31,017 bases of DNA from a virus: positions 1 through 31,017 of the IMG/VR virus record IMGVR_UViG_3300036782_000160; one strand, given 5' to 3'. Shown piece by piece: positions 20,713 to 28,749 of this stretch. The notes under the pieces were generated by a model, which did no database searches, was not told the DNA's origin, and saw only the letters and a program-made list of their open reading frames with translations. The stretch's first letter is position 1, and each line of letters opens with the position of its first letter. Both the position numbers and the translations under genes were made by a program.

Positions 20713-20965
20713 AAAAATTGTATTTACCGTTAAAGGTAAAGATATTGCTTTTGAGCCAAATCAGGTTGCTTACAACAAAATGATTAACGAAATGACGATG
20801 GAAAATAAAGTTGCCCCGTCGCATAACTATTTAACGCGTATTGTTACGCCGGAAACTAAAGAGGCGCTGGAAGAAATTCTGAAACTTCCGGGGGCGGCTA
20901 TTCAGCTGGCGGGCAAAGTTAATGAAATCTACGTGCCTGATCTGGAAATCGAAGTAAAAAACTAA
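20702..20965 (+). CDS. E: Tail assembly chaperone (gpE-like)
   Basis: This 87-residue protein just ahead of the tape measure is in the place of P2 gpE (tail assembly chaperone). It ends VKN with codons GTA-AAA-AAC followed by TAA, which sets the slippery heptamer A-AAA-AAC in the right phase. A longer product with the E' extension would be made by -1 frameshifting. Two adjacent ATGs are possible starts. The start overlaps Rz1. Confidence 0.85.
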   Translation: MMSEKIVFTVKGKDIAFEPNQVAYNKMINEMTMENKVAPSHNYLTRIVTPETKEALEEILKLPGAAIQLAGKVNEIYVPDLEIEVKN

Positions 20966-21001
20966 CCGCCCGGGTCCGTGCGATTGAAAACAACGGACTC
21001 G
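20956..21001 (+). promoter_or_regulatory. -1 ribosomal frameshift signal
   Basis: The heptamer A AAA AAC lies at 20956-20962 in the correct X-XXY-YYZ phase and is followed directly by the E stop TAA. After an 8-nt spacer comes a 9-pair stem (20971-20979 with 20993-21001, one G-U pair, 13-nt loop). This is the full layout of a programmed -1 signal. Confidence 0.85.
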
Positions 21002-21156
21002 AACAATATCTGATTTTACGCCGCCATTATTTACCCCACGGGGAAGATAATCAGGATGATATTGCTGCTGCTATCTGGCTGGATAATCGTCACTGGGAAT
21101 TTATGAGGGCGGCGGTAGCCAATGGAATTGGACTGGCATTTAAAGGCAGCGAATGA
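20962..21156 (+). CDS. E' extension of the tail assembly chaperone (-1 frame)
   Basis: From base 20962 the -1 frame is open for 64 codons (starts LTARVRAIENNGLEQY, ends GIGLAFKGSE) and stops at 21154-21156, overlapping the tape measure ATG. It has no start codon of its own at the right place. An E+E' fusion of ~151 residues would result, as in P2 (142 residues). Such fusions chaperone the tape measure. Confidence 0.83.
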   Translation, partial: LTARVRAIENNGLEQYLILRRHYLPHGEDNQDDIAAAIWLDNRHWEFMRAAVANGIGLAFKGSE

Positions 21157-23123
21157 AACAGCTTGAATTTACATTAAGCCTTATCGACAAATTAACGCGC
21201 CCGCTGAAACAAGCGCAGGGCAGTGTCAGCAGCTTTGCCGATAAATCAAAAGATGCCTTTAAACAGATTGGTGGTGGCCTGCTGGCGGCGGCGGGGGTTG
21301 GCATGGCCATTAAAGGCGCGTTATCCCCGGCTGTTGAGATGTACGACGCGCTTAATGAGGCATCGGCACGGGGCGTTGACAGTACGGCATTAAAAACCGT
21401 GCAGCGTGATGCCCTGCGCTTCAGCACTACTTATGGCGCAAGTGCGGTTGAGTTTGTGAACTCCACACACTCTATTAATGCCGCCATCGCCGGGCTGACT
21501 GGCGAGGAACTGCCAAAGGTCACGACTGTAGCCAATACCCTGGCGTTTGCGATGAAGTCCACTGCCACCGATACCAGCGAGTTTATGGGGCAGATGTTCG
21601 GCAACTTCCGCAGTGAAGCGGATGCGCTGGGCAAAGTGCAGTTTGCTGAGCAACTGGCCGGAAAAATGGTGTACATGCGCCAGACGTTCGGCACAGAAAT
21701 GTCACAAATCAAAGACCTGATGGAAGGTGCTCGCGGCGTTGGCAGCAACTACGATATCGGACTGGATGAGCAGCTGGCCGTATTGGGTGAGCTTCAGCGA
21801 ACGCTGGGAACGGAGGCCAGCAGCGCCTACGAAGGATTTATAACAGGTGCCATTGATGGTGCTAAAAAACTGGGGCTGTCGTTCACGGATGTAAACGGCA
21901 AAATGTTGTCTATGCCGGAAATGCTGACAAAGCTTCAGGGTAAGTATGGCAAGAGCCTGCAAGGAAACCTTAAAGCACAGGCTGAGCTTGATGCGGCGTT
22001 TGGTGACAGTGCCGCCGTGGTGAAGCAGCTTTACGGCAACGTCGCGTTGCTTCAGCGTAATATCACGGAGCTGGGCGGTTCGGATGGGCTGAAGCGCACA
22101 CAAGAGATGGCTGCAAAGCTGGTTAAGCCATGGGAGCGTTTTGTCGAAATCCTGAAAGCCATTCGTACCGTGACTGGACTAACGCTTATCCCAATACTGT
22201 ACCCGCTACTTAATCAACTTGCGGATATGGGACAGACTTTCGTCCGCTGGATGCAGATGTTTCCGAATATTGCCCGTGCGGTGGGATGGCTTTCAGCGGC
22301 ATTACTGAGTTTCGCCCTGGTCGGGGCGACGGCAAATATTGTGATGGGGGTGTCTAAGTTCATCATGATTGGGTGGAAGGCCGTCTGGAAATCACTTGTG
22401 ATGGTCGTGAAATCCTACACACTGGTTGTCTGGCTTGCGCAAAAGGCGGTGATTGCCTGGAACGTTGTGCTGAGAACGCTGCGGGGTGTATTGCTGGCTG
22501 TGCGCATGGCGGCGATTACTGCGGGGATTGGCATCAACCTGATGAGCTGGCCGGTGCTTCTGATTATTGGGGCAATAGCCTTGTTGGTTGCCGGTTGTTA
22601 TCTGCTGGTTAAGCACTGGGATGCGATTAAAGCCGCAGTGATGGACAGCACCGCGTTTAAAGCGGCGGCGGAGGTGGTTCAGTGGCTGGCGGGGATCTTC
22701 AGTTCTGCATGGCAATGGATTGCAGCGGGCTGGAATAACTTCATTGCTTTGCTTGCCGGATTTTCACCATCCGATGCACTGGCCGGAATGGTCAGCGGTA
22801 TTGTGTCCATGTTTGATAATGCCCAGGAAAGTATCAAATCCAGCTTCTTAAATTCATGGAACTGGATTGTAGAAAAACTGAATAAGCTACCGGGGGTAAA
22901 TATTTCACTTGCCGGAAATAATCAGGGATCACCGTTAAAAGAGAATAGGTTATCAACCGGTGGCACAGTTGCGGATATTGAACACGGCGGGATAAGTAAA
23001 ACGATCTCCAGCAACTCACGAACGGTAACGGATAACAGTAAACGTATCGGCACCGTGAATATTTATCCTGAAGAGGTCATGACGCCCGGTCAGCTTATGG
23101 AGTGGCAGGAGTTACATTCATGA
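21153..23123 (+). CDS. T: Tail tape measure protein
   Basis: This 656-residue protein sets tail length. The N-terminus is helical (LSLIDKLTRPLKQAQGSVSSFADKSKDAF), followed by a TMP core domain (TYGASAVEFVNSTHSINAAIAGLTGEELPKVTTVANTLAF-type region), hydrophobic segments between residues ~370 and 490, and a polar C-terminus. It is shorter than P2 gpT (815), so a shorter tail is expected. The start overlaps the E' stop (ATGA). Confidence 0.92.
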   Translation: MKQLEFTLSLIDKLTRPLKQAQGSVSSFADKSKDAFKQIGGGLLAAAGVGMAIKGALSPAVEMYDALNEASARGVDSTALKTVQRDALRFSTTYGASAVEFVNSTHSINAAIAGLTGEELPKVTTVANTLAFAMKSTATDTSEFMGQMFGNFRSEADALGKVQFAEQLAGKMVYMRQTFGTEMSQIKDLMEGARGVGSNYDIGLDEQLAVLGELQRTLGTEASSAYEGFITGAIDGAKKLGLSFTDVNGKMLSMPEMLTKLQGKYGKSLQGNLKAQAELDAAFGDSAAVVKQLYGNVALLQRNITELGGSDGLKRTQEMAAKLVKPWERFVEILKAIRTVTGLTLIPILYPLLNQLADMGQTFVRWMQMFPNIARAVGWLSAALLSFALVGATANIVMGVSKFIMIGWKAVWKSLVMVVKSYTLVVWLAQKAVIAWNVVLRTLRGVLLAVRMAAITAGIGINLMSWPVLLIIGAIALLVAGCYLLVKHWDAIKAAVMDSTAFKAAAEVVQWLAGIFSSAWQWIAAGWNNFIALLAGFSPSDALAGMVSGIVSMFDNAQESIKSSFLNSWNWIVEKLNKLPGVNISLAGNNQGSPLKENRLSTGGTVADIEHGGISKTISSNSRTVTDNSKRIGTVNIYPEEVMTPGQLMEWQELHS

Positions 23124-23446
23124 GTGATTTGCTTTATATCGACCTGATGATTAATCAGGGAACGTTCAGCCTTAATTCTGGCAGGGAGCCTGAGTTGTGT
23201 AATAACCGCCAGAGCATTGGGCAGGATGTTATTCACGCGATTTTAGAAAGCGGTCTTGCCACTGAATTAATTGCGGAGCGCAGCCCAACACTGCGGGCGG
23301 ATATCTTCACGCAAATGGAATTGCTGATTGAAAGTGATGAGCGGATTGTGCCGGGTACCGTGGTTATCCATGAGGAAACCCCGGCGCGGCTATGGATAAC
23401 GGCGGATACCGATTTCGGCGCGCTGTCAGTGAGGGCTGAGCTATGA
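23120..23446 (+). CDS. DUF2590 phage tail protein
   Basis: This 108-residue protein fits DUF2590, found next to baseplate genes in HP1-like phages (LLYIDLMINQGTFSLNSGREPELCNNRQSIGQDV). It is probably a baseplate component in the role of P2 gpW. The ATG at 23120 was chosen over one 18 bp upstream because AGGAG is well placed and it overlaps the tape measure stop as ATGA. Confidence 0.78.
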   Translation: MSDLLYIDLMINQGTFSLNSGREPELCNNRQSIGQDVIHAILESGLATELIAERSPTLRADIFTQMELLIESDERIVPGTVVIHEETPARLWITADTDFGALSVRAEL

Positions 23447-24627
23447 CGGATAAACCTCAGGTTGATTTTGAAGAAATCATTAAAGACAGCGGGATGCCAG
23501 GCACGGAAGAAGAGGTGCGTAGCCGGTTTAATGCCATCGTTCAGGAAGAAGGGCTGATCACGAATACGTCGCGCATGTCGCCGTTCTGGCGGCTGATTAC
23601 CGCGATTGTGACCGCGCCGGTTATGTGGCTGAAAGACGCCATGGTAACCGTTGTGCTGGCCAATATGTTTGTGGCCACGGCGGGTGGCAAGATGCTGCGC
23701 CTGCAGGCCTGGGCGGTGAACCTGACGGCAAAGCCCGCCAGCGCAGCCGAAGGCGTGATCCGCTTTTACAAAGAAGATGCAAAAGAGGCCGTGACCGTAA
23801 AGGCCGGAACGCTTATCCAGACTGAGCGAATTAATGGCGTTGTTTATGAGCTGGCCGTCACCCTGGACACCCTCATTGCCGCTGGCATTGCCAGTGCGCC
23901 GGTACCGGTTAAAGCCACCGGCCCGGGCGCGGGTTACAACCTTGCGCCGGGCTATTACCGCATATTGCCGGTGGCCGTTTCCGGCATCAGCCATGTGGAA
24001 AGTGAAGAGGACTGGTTAACAACGCCGGGGGCTGATGAAGAAGGTGATGATGAGCTACGCGAACGTTGCCGCAATCAGTTCAATCTTGTGGGGAATTACC
24101 ACACGGATGCGGTTTACCGCTCAATGATTGCCGGTGTGGCCGGGTTAAGCGTTGATCGCATTTTCTTTCAGCATGATGCACCACGTGGGCCTGGTACGGC
24201 GAATGCTTATCTGCTGCTGGATTCCGGCGCCACGTCTGCGCCCTTTATTGATGCGGTGAACGACTACATCAACAACCAGGGGCATCACGGGCATGGCGAT
24301 GATATGCAGTGCTTTGCCATGCCGGAGACGCGCCACCGGCTTGATGTGAAGGTGTTTGTGCTTAACCCGGACAACATGACGGAGGAAGGCAGGGCGTTGC
24401 TGCTGACGGGGGTGGAGAACCTGATCCGCTGCGCCTTCAGGGAAAACAGCAATTTCGACGTGAAGAAAACATGGCCGTACTCGCGTTTTTCGTTTTCGAA
24501 TCTTGGGCGAGAAATACACCGGCAGTTTGCTGTTGTGGATTCACTGGCGTTTTCCCTGGGCGATATCGTGAGTGAACTTGCCGTGCCGCGTCTTGATGAA
24601 TTGAGTGTGGAGATTAACCATGATTGA
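23443..24627 (+). CDS. J: Baseplate protein J
   Basis: This 394-residue baseplate wedge protein of the J family has segments VTVKAGTLIQTERINGVVYEL, GPGAGYNLAPGYYRILP, and EEGDDELRERCRNQFNLVGNYHTDAVYR, which are characteristic. It forms the periphery of the baseplate with the I-like protein encoded next. It overlaps DUF2590 by 4 bp and the I-like gene by 8 bp. Confidence 0.91.
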   Translation: MTDKPQVDFEEIIKDSGMPGTEEEVRSRFNAIVQEEGLITNTSRMSPFWRLITAIVTAPVMWLKDAMVTVVLANMFVATAGGKMLRLQAWAVNLTAKPASAAEGVIRFYKEDAKEAVTVKAGTLIQTERINGVVYELAVTLDTLIAAGIASAPVPVKATGPGAGYNLAPGYYRILPVAVSGISHVESEEDWLTTPGADEEGDDELRERCRNQFNLVGNYHTDAVYRSMIAGVAGLSVDRIFFQHDAPRGPGTANAYLLLDSGATSAPFIDAVNDYINNQGHHGHGDDMQCFAMPETRHRLDVKVFVLNPDNMTEEGRALLLTGVENLIRCAFRENSNFDVKKTWPYSRFSFSNLGREIHRQFAVVDSLAFSLGDIVSELAVPRLDELSVEINHD

Positions 24628-25204
24628 TTTCATGAAAAAACTGGCCTCAATGGCGCTGCCGTTCTGGATGAGTAAAGGCGAACCGGCAACGCTGCTTAAA
24701 GCCGCCCGCCGATTCTGGGGGCAGGCTTACGGCTGGGTAACCTGGCCGCTTCAGCAGTTTGATCCGCTGACGTGTACAGCGCCGTTGTTAAATCTGCTGG
24801 CCTGTGACCGGGATATCAGCCGGTTTAACGGTGAGCCACTGGCGTTGTTTCGCAAACGTGTGGCGTACGCCTTCGTTAACGCCGCCGATGCCGGATCGGT
24901 TGAAGGGTTCATTGCCATTTTTGAGCGTCTGGGTATCGGGTACGTGGAGCTGCTGGAGCGTCAGCCAGATATTGACTGGGATGTGATAACCGTAAAGGTG
25001 ACGGACAGCCAGATTGCAGAAAACCCCGATCTGATGCTTCAGATCATCAGGCAGTACGGGAGAGCGTGCCGCCGCTACCGGTTTGAAGTGATGACAGCGC
25101 AGGGCTTTGCCCTCCGTGCCGGGTGGTACCAGGGCGAATATATTTGCTATGCGGCTGCGCTGCCGCTGAGTGAAACACCATCAACGTATAGCGCAAAAAT
25201 GTAG
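24620..25204 (+). CDS. I: Baseplate/tail protein I-like
   Basis: This 194-residue protein directly after J fits the P2 I / tail-protein family (LDPLTCTAPLLNLLACDRDI-like segment FDPLTCTAPLLNLLACDRDI, then FRKRVAYAFVNAADAGSV). It links the baseplate to the tail fibre. The ATG at 24620 was chosen for the GGAG upstream and the 8-bp overlap. A longer start 5 codons earlier has no ribosome site. Confidence 0.83.
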   Translation: MIDFMKKLASMALPFWMSKGEPATLLKAARRFWGQAYGWVTWPLQQFDPLTCTAPLLNLLACDRDISRFNGEPLALFRKRVAYAFVNAADAGSVEGFIAIFERLGIGYVELLERQPDIDWDVITVKVTDSQIAENPDLMLQIIRQYGRACRRYRFEVMTAQGFALRAGWYQGEYICYAAALPLSETPSTYSAKM

Positions 25205-25213
25205 GAAAAGGAT

Positions 25214-26968
25214 ATGTCACAGACTGCTATCACAATTGCATTTGAACAGTGGAAAGCACAGCAGGGCGCGGAAAACGTTGATGTGGTGCTGGATGAGTTT
25301 GTTTTCGCAAACGTCCCGGGGCTTGATCCCGAAAAGCCGGTTGACCGACAGGAAACTATTCCGGTGGCCAGTATTGTTCACCGGCAGGCCGTGAGTAAAA
25401 CCGGCGTGGTGAATGAAAATGCCGTTGTGTACTCCGTTGTGCTGGGCGCGGAAGTGGGCGACTTTGATTTTAACTGGATAGGACTCGTTAATAAGGCGAG
25501 CGGCATCCTGGCCATGGTGGTTCATGCCCCTGTGCAAAAGAAGGTGGCCACCGCCGCTGGCCAGCAGGGCAATGTGCTGACGCGTTCATTTTTGATGGAA
25601 TACAGCGGTGCAGCCACTGAAACCCAAATTAATACACCGGCAGAAACGTGGCAGATTGACTTTACCGCCCGACTGGCCGCGATGGATGAGCGCCAGCGAA
25701 TGGAGAATGTTGATATTTATGGGGCGGGCGCGTTCTTCGGGGATGGCTGGCGGGTTGTGCGAAACGGCAACCAGTACAGCGTGCAGAAGGGGGCCGGATA
25801 CGTTGGTGGTCTGCGTGCTGAGCTGGCTGTAACACAGCCGATCACCGTTGGGGTGAAGCCCGCCAAAATCTGGCTGGATGTGTGCTGGAAAGGCACGTTA
25901 ACCAGTGTATGGGGCGTTCAGCATAAATTGGTTGCTGCGGAAGCTTTGCAGGATTACCAGTCAGAGGGTGTTCAGCATTATGTGTTTGCGCTGGCCAGTA
26001 TTGACGCCAGCGGCGTTGTTACCGATTTACGCCCCAAAGGCACTCTGGGCGATCAGCAGGGAAACAGCGACTTTGTACGCAAAGACCAGAATCTTGCTGA
26101 TTTAAACGATGCAGCCGCCGCGCGTAAAAATATTGGCCTGGGCGATATCGCAACCCATGACGCAAAAGAGTTTGTGTCAGCCACTGGTGGTGATGTCGGC
26201 TGGCTTGATAACGCGAACCACTATGCAACAAAAGAGGGGGCGTGGCCGGGTGGCGGGGCCTTTCAGAGCCAGTTGGCTGACAGGCGTGCCCTGTTTTATT
26301 CCGCCGGTTACAGCGCCAGCGGGAACGTATATTTACCCATGACCAAAGCGACCGTGCAGACGGCGGGTACCGGGTATCAGGTCGCCATCAGCTACGGGGT
26401 GCTGGTCTCCGGAAAAAATGATTTCCCCTCTGGCTGTATTCATATTCTCGATGACCAGGGGCGCGACCATATCTGGACGTTTAACCCCAACGATAACTCC
26501 TTTACCGCGAACGGGTCCATTCGCGCAGGTGCTAGCGTGTACGCCGGAGGGGCAATTTTCGAGCCTGGCGGTAATATCAATGGCGAAATCTGGGGCGGCT
26601 GGCTGAGCACATGGCTCGCTAATCAGTTTACCGCGCGGGATAACAACATCAATACCCGTGCCACATGGGACTGGGCAAATGGTCAGCTTGCCGCGCGGGA
26701 TGACAATATTAACACCCGCTCGACATGGCAATGGGTGAATCAGCGTATAGATGAAGTGCAGAGCTGGGCTGTTGCAAATTTTGTTCAGGCCGAGGACTTA
26801 ACTGCGCCTGTTGAAGTGCAGTTTACAGGTGGATGGGGTTACCCCCGGGGAACTGACGGAGCGCACATTTATAACCTGAACATGGTTGGTGGTGACAGTA
26901 ACGTCGGTGTGCTGGTGTTCCGCTATAAGCGATATTACAAAAATGGCCAATGGATTGTTCTTAATTGA
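25214..26968 (+). CDS. H: Tail fibre protein
   Basis: This 584-residue receptor-binding fibre has at residues ~1-160 a phage tail-collar fibre domain (DUF3751-like: FANVPGLDPEKPVDRQETIP, FDFNWIGLVN, GQQGNVLTRSFLMEYS). A middle linker has the usual NLADLNDAAAARKNIGLG repeat. A 60-bp tandem repeat (26631-26690 and 26691-26750) encodes two similar 20-residue units. The C-terminus is glycine- and aromatic-rich (GGWGYPRGTDGAHIYN) and likely binds the host. AAAGGA precedes the ATG. Confidence 0.9.
   Translation: MSQTAITIAFEQWKAQQGAENVDVVLDEFVFANVPGLDPEKPVDRQETIPVASIVHRQAVSKTGVVNENAVVYSVVLGAEVGDFDFNWIGLVNKASGILAMVVHAPVQKKVATAAGQQGNVLTRSFLMEYSGAATETQINTPAETWQIDFTARLAAMDERQRMENVDIYGAGAFFGDGWRVVRNGNQYSVQKGAGYVGGLRAELAVTQPITVGVKPAKIWLDVCWKGTLTSVWGVQHKLVAAEALQDYQSEGVQHYVFALASIDASGVVTDLRPKGTLGDQQGNSDFVRKDQNLADLNDAAAARKNIGLGDIATHDAKEFVSATGGDVGWLDNANHYATKEGAWPGGGAFQSQLADRRALFYSAGYSASGNVYLPMTKATVQTAGTGYQVAISYGVLVSGKNDFPSGCIHILDDQGRDHIWTFNPNDNSFTANGSIRAGASVYAGGAIFEPGGNINGEIWGGWLSTWLANQFTARDNNINTRATWDWANGQLAARDDNINTRSTWQWVNQRIDEVQSWAVANFVQAEDLTAPVEVQFTGGWGYPRGTDGAHIYNLNMVGGDSNVGVLVFRYKRYYKNGQWIVLN
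26631..26750 (+). repeat. Two 60-bp tandem repeats in the tail fibre gene
   Basis: The units begin CCGCGCGGGA at 26631 and at 26691, exactly 60 bp apart, and encode ARDNNINTRATWDWANGQ and ARDDNINTRSTWQWVNQR types. A more degenerate third unit (WLSTWLANQFT) precedes them. Copies differ at many silent and some coding bases, so they are not a very recent duplication. Confidence 0.85.
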
Positions 26969-26980
26969 GAGGAAAGCGCC

Positions 26981-27520
26981 ATGCAGCAGTTCAGTAAATT
27001 CACGGCATATATCCCTGGGCCAGAAGAGCAGGAAATAAGCACGCCGGGATATTCCGGTGAAGGCCTGTACATCCGCGACCGGGAAGGTAACGACTGGTAC
27101 GTCGTCAGAAAACTTTTTAAGAAAGACTCGCTAAAAGTGGGCTATGACGAGGAAGGCCGGGTGCGCACGTTCTCAACCGATACCGATGCTTTTTTCCCGG
27201 TCAATCTTGGCGCGGTTGAGCTACCGGCCACAAAGGCGAATATGTGCGTAACCCTGGGCGACGACTGGTTCTATAAAGACGGGAAGTTACAGCAAATCCG
27301 GGATTACCCGGCGATTGCAGCGGCTGAACGCGACAGGCTCATGAGTGAGGTGACAAAGCGCATCGACTGGCTGATCGGTGCGCTTGAAGATAGCGATATT
27401 TCCGATGATGAAGACGCAGAGCTTGAAGCGCTGCGAGCTTATCGCACTGCGCTACGCCGTCTGGATTTGACTGCTGCCCCAGTAGTTAAATGGCCGGAGG
27501 TGCCGCAAAGTGTGGCGTGA
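26981..27520 (+). CDS. G: Tail fibre assembly chaperone
   Basis: This 179-residue protein follows the fibre gene and has the family's C-terminal pattern: AAAERDRLMSEVTKRIDWLIGALE, then EALRAYRTALRRLD and the ending KWPEVPQS. Such proteins help fold and trimerise the fibre. AGAGGAAAG precedes the ATG, and the stop overlaps the next gene. Confidence 0.9.
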   Translation: MQQFSKFTAYIPGPEEQEISTPGYSGEGLYIRDREGNDWYVVRKLFKKDSLKVGYDEEGRVRTFSTDTDAFFPVNLGAVELPATKANMCVTLGDDWFYKDGKLQQIRDYPAIAAAERDRLMSEVTKRIDWLIGALEDSDISDDEDAELEALRAYRTALRRLDLTAAPVVKWPEVPQSVA

Positions 27521-28235
27521 AGCAAATCTGGCTTTTACAGACCGCGTGGCCGCGCTGAATTGTGCCATTGTTCCCGCGCATCCCTGGATTTACGGGCTGG
27601 GGCAACAAACGGAAAATGGCGCGTACCTTAGCCCGGTAAACGCGATTAACTATCTGGCCACTAAGCTGGCCAGTGCTGCCGCCACTGATGATGTGGTGAT
27701 TTTTATGGTTACCGGCAGCAATCACGATGGTTTTATGAAAAACCTTGAGGCGCTGACGGATGTATTTCCCGCCCCGACATTTACGCAGGTTAAGAGGCTG
27801 GCGCAGTCTTCTGCCGAGCTTGCAGTGGCGAAAATGCAATTACCGGCCAAAGGCGGCAGCGGTCTACCGGCCGCAATACCGCTGTCGGTACCTACAACCC
27901 GCGCCGCACTGACCGCGAAAGCTATTGCGCAGGCGCAGCAGGCTGCCGGGGCAGGAACAAGCCTGGCAGACCTTAAAGGCCAGCTTAGTGACTTTGCCAC
28001 GTTGCGAAATAACCTGATTAGCGCGGCGGCGGATGGGCTGGCAGATTTGCAGGGTGAAAGTGCGCGGGCGTGGGTGTTTACCGGGGCCGACGATATGGCC
28101 ACAACGCTGACTGAGCTGGTTAAGTCTGTGCCACAACCTTCTGCGGTGTTCTGTGCTGCCGTGATGATGGTGGGTGAAAACCTTCAGGGCATAAAAGGAG
28201 TGATCCATGAACTCTGTCCCAACCCTGGCGCTTAA
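27510..28235 (+). CDS. Phage protein of HP1-like tail region, function unknown
   Basis: This 241-residue protein starts at GTG 27510 with GGAGG 9 bp upstream. It is rich in alanine, with helices around residues 120-180, and has no membrane span. It occupies the place of an uncharacterised protein between fibre chaperone and baseplate genes in HP1/K139-type phages. A structural or accessory baseplate role is inferred from position only. It overlaps neighbours on both sides. Confidence 0.72.
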   Translation: MWREANLAFTDRVAALNCAIVPAHPWIYGLGQQTENGAYLSPVNAINYLATKLASAAATDDVVIFMVTGSNHDGFMKNLEALTDVFPAPTFTQVKRLAQSSAELAVAKMQLPAKGGSGLPAAIPLSVPTTRAALTAKAIAQAQQAAGAGTSLADLKGQLSDFATLRNNLISAAADGLADLQGESARAWVFTGADDMATTLTELVKSVPQPSAVFCAAVMMVGENLQGIKGVIHELCPNPGA

Positions 28236-28749
28236 TGGGGAAGCCATCGCGCTAAAAAATATGCGTGTCACGGTCAGTATGCAGTTTCAGGATAAAGACC
28301 AGTCCGGCCAGACCAGCGCCACGTCAAAATCGGAGCAGGGCATCAAGGGCAAAGAGCTGCGTGTTGTTGGTGAGGTGCCATTCAGGAAAAAAGAGATTCT
28401 GGCGCGAATTTTTGAGCTGGCCAGCACCCGCGATGGTGCCGGAAAGTTGCAGACATACCGCGTGGCTCACGATGTTGCCCGAGCGGTTAATTTTCGTGAA
28501 GCAACTTTTTCAGGGACAATCGACGCGCCGCAGCAGGACGGGAAAATGTCCTGGCTGGTCACTTTTACGTTAACTGAGCATTTGAGTGTTCAGGAAAAGC
28601 GTGAAGCCCGTGCGAGTGGCAAGGTGACGGCAAAAAAACAGGGCGGTGCGGCCGGTACCGGTGTGCAGGGCGCGGCTGAAGATGAAGAGAAAATGACGTG
28701 GTTTGAACGCAAAGTGCTGAAACCCGTAAACGATGCGCTGGGGGATTGA
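28207..28749 (+). CDS. Probable baseplate complex protein
   Basis: This 180-residue protein opens with NSVPTLALNGEAIALKNMRVTVSMQFQDKDQSGQTS, typical of small proteins just upstream of the hub-spike gene in HP1-like phages, where they are annotated as baseplate complex proteins. It ends with a short charged tail (TWFERKVLKPVNDALGD). AAGGAG is 6 bp before the ATG. It overlaps both neighbours. Confidence 0.72.
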   Translation: MNSVPTLALNGEAIALKNMRVTVSMQFQDKDQSGQTSATSKSEQGIKGKELRVVGEVPFRKKEILARIFELASTRDGAGKLQTYRVAHDVARAVNFREATFSGTIDAPQQDGKMSWLVTFTLTEHLSVQEKREARASGKVTAKKQGGAAGTGVQGAAEDEEKMTWFERKVLKPVNDALGD

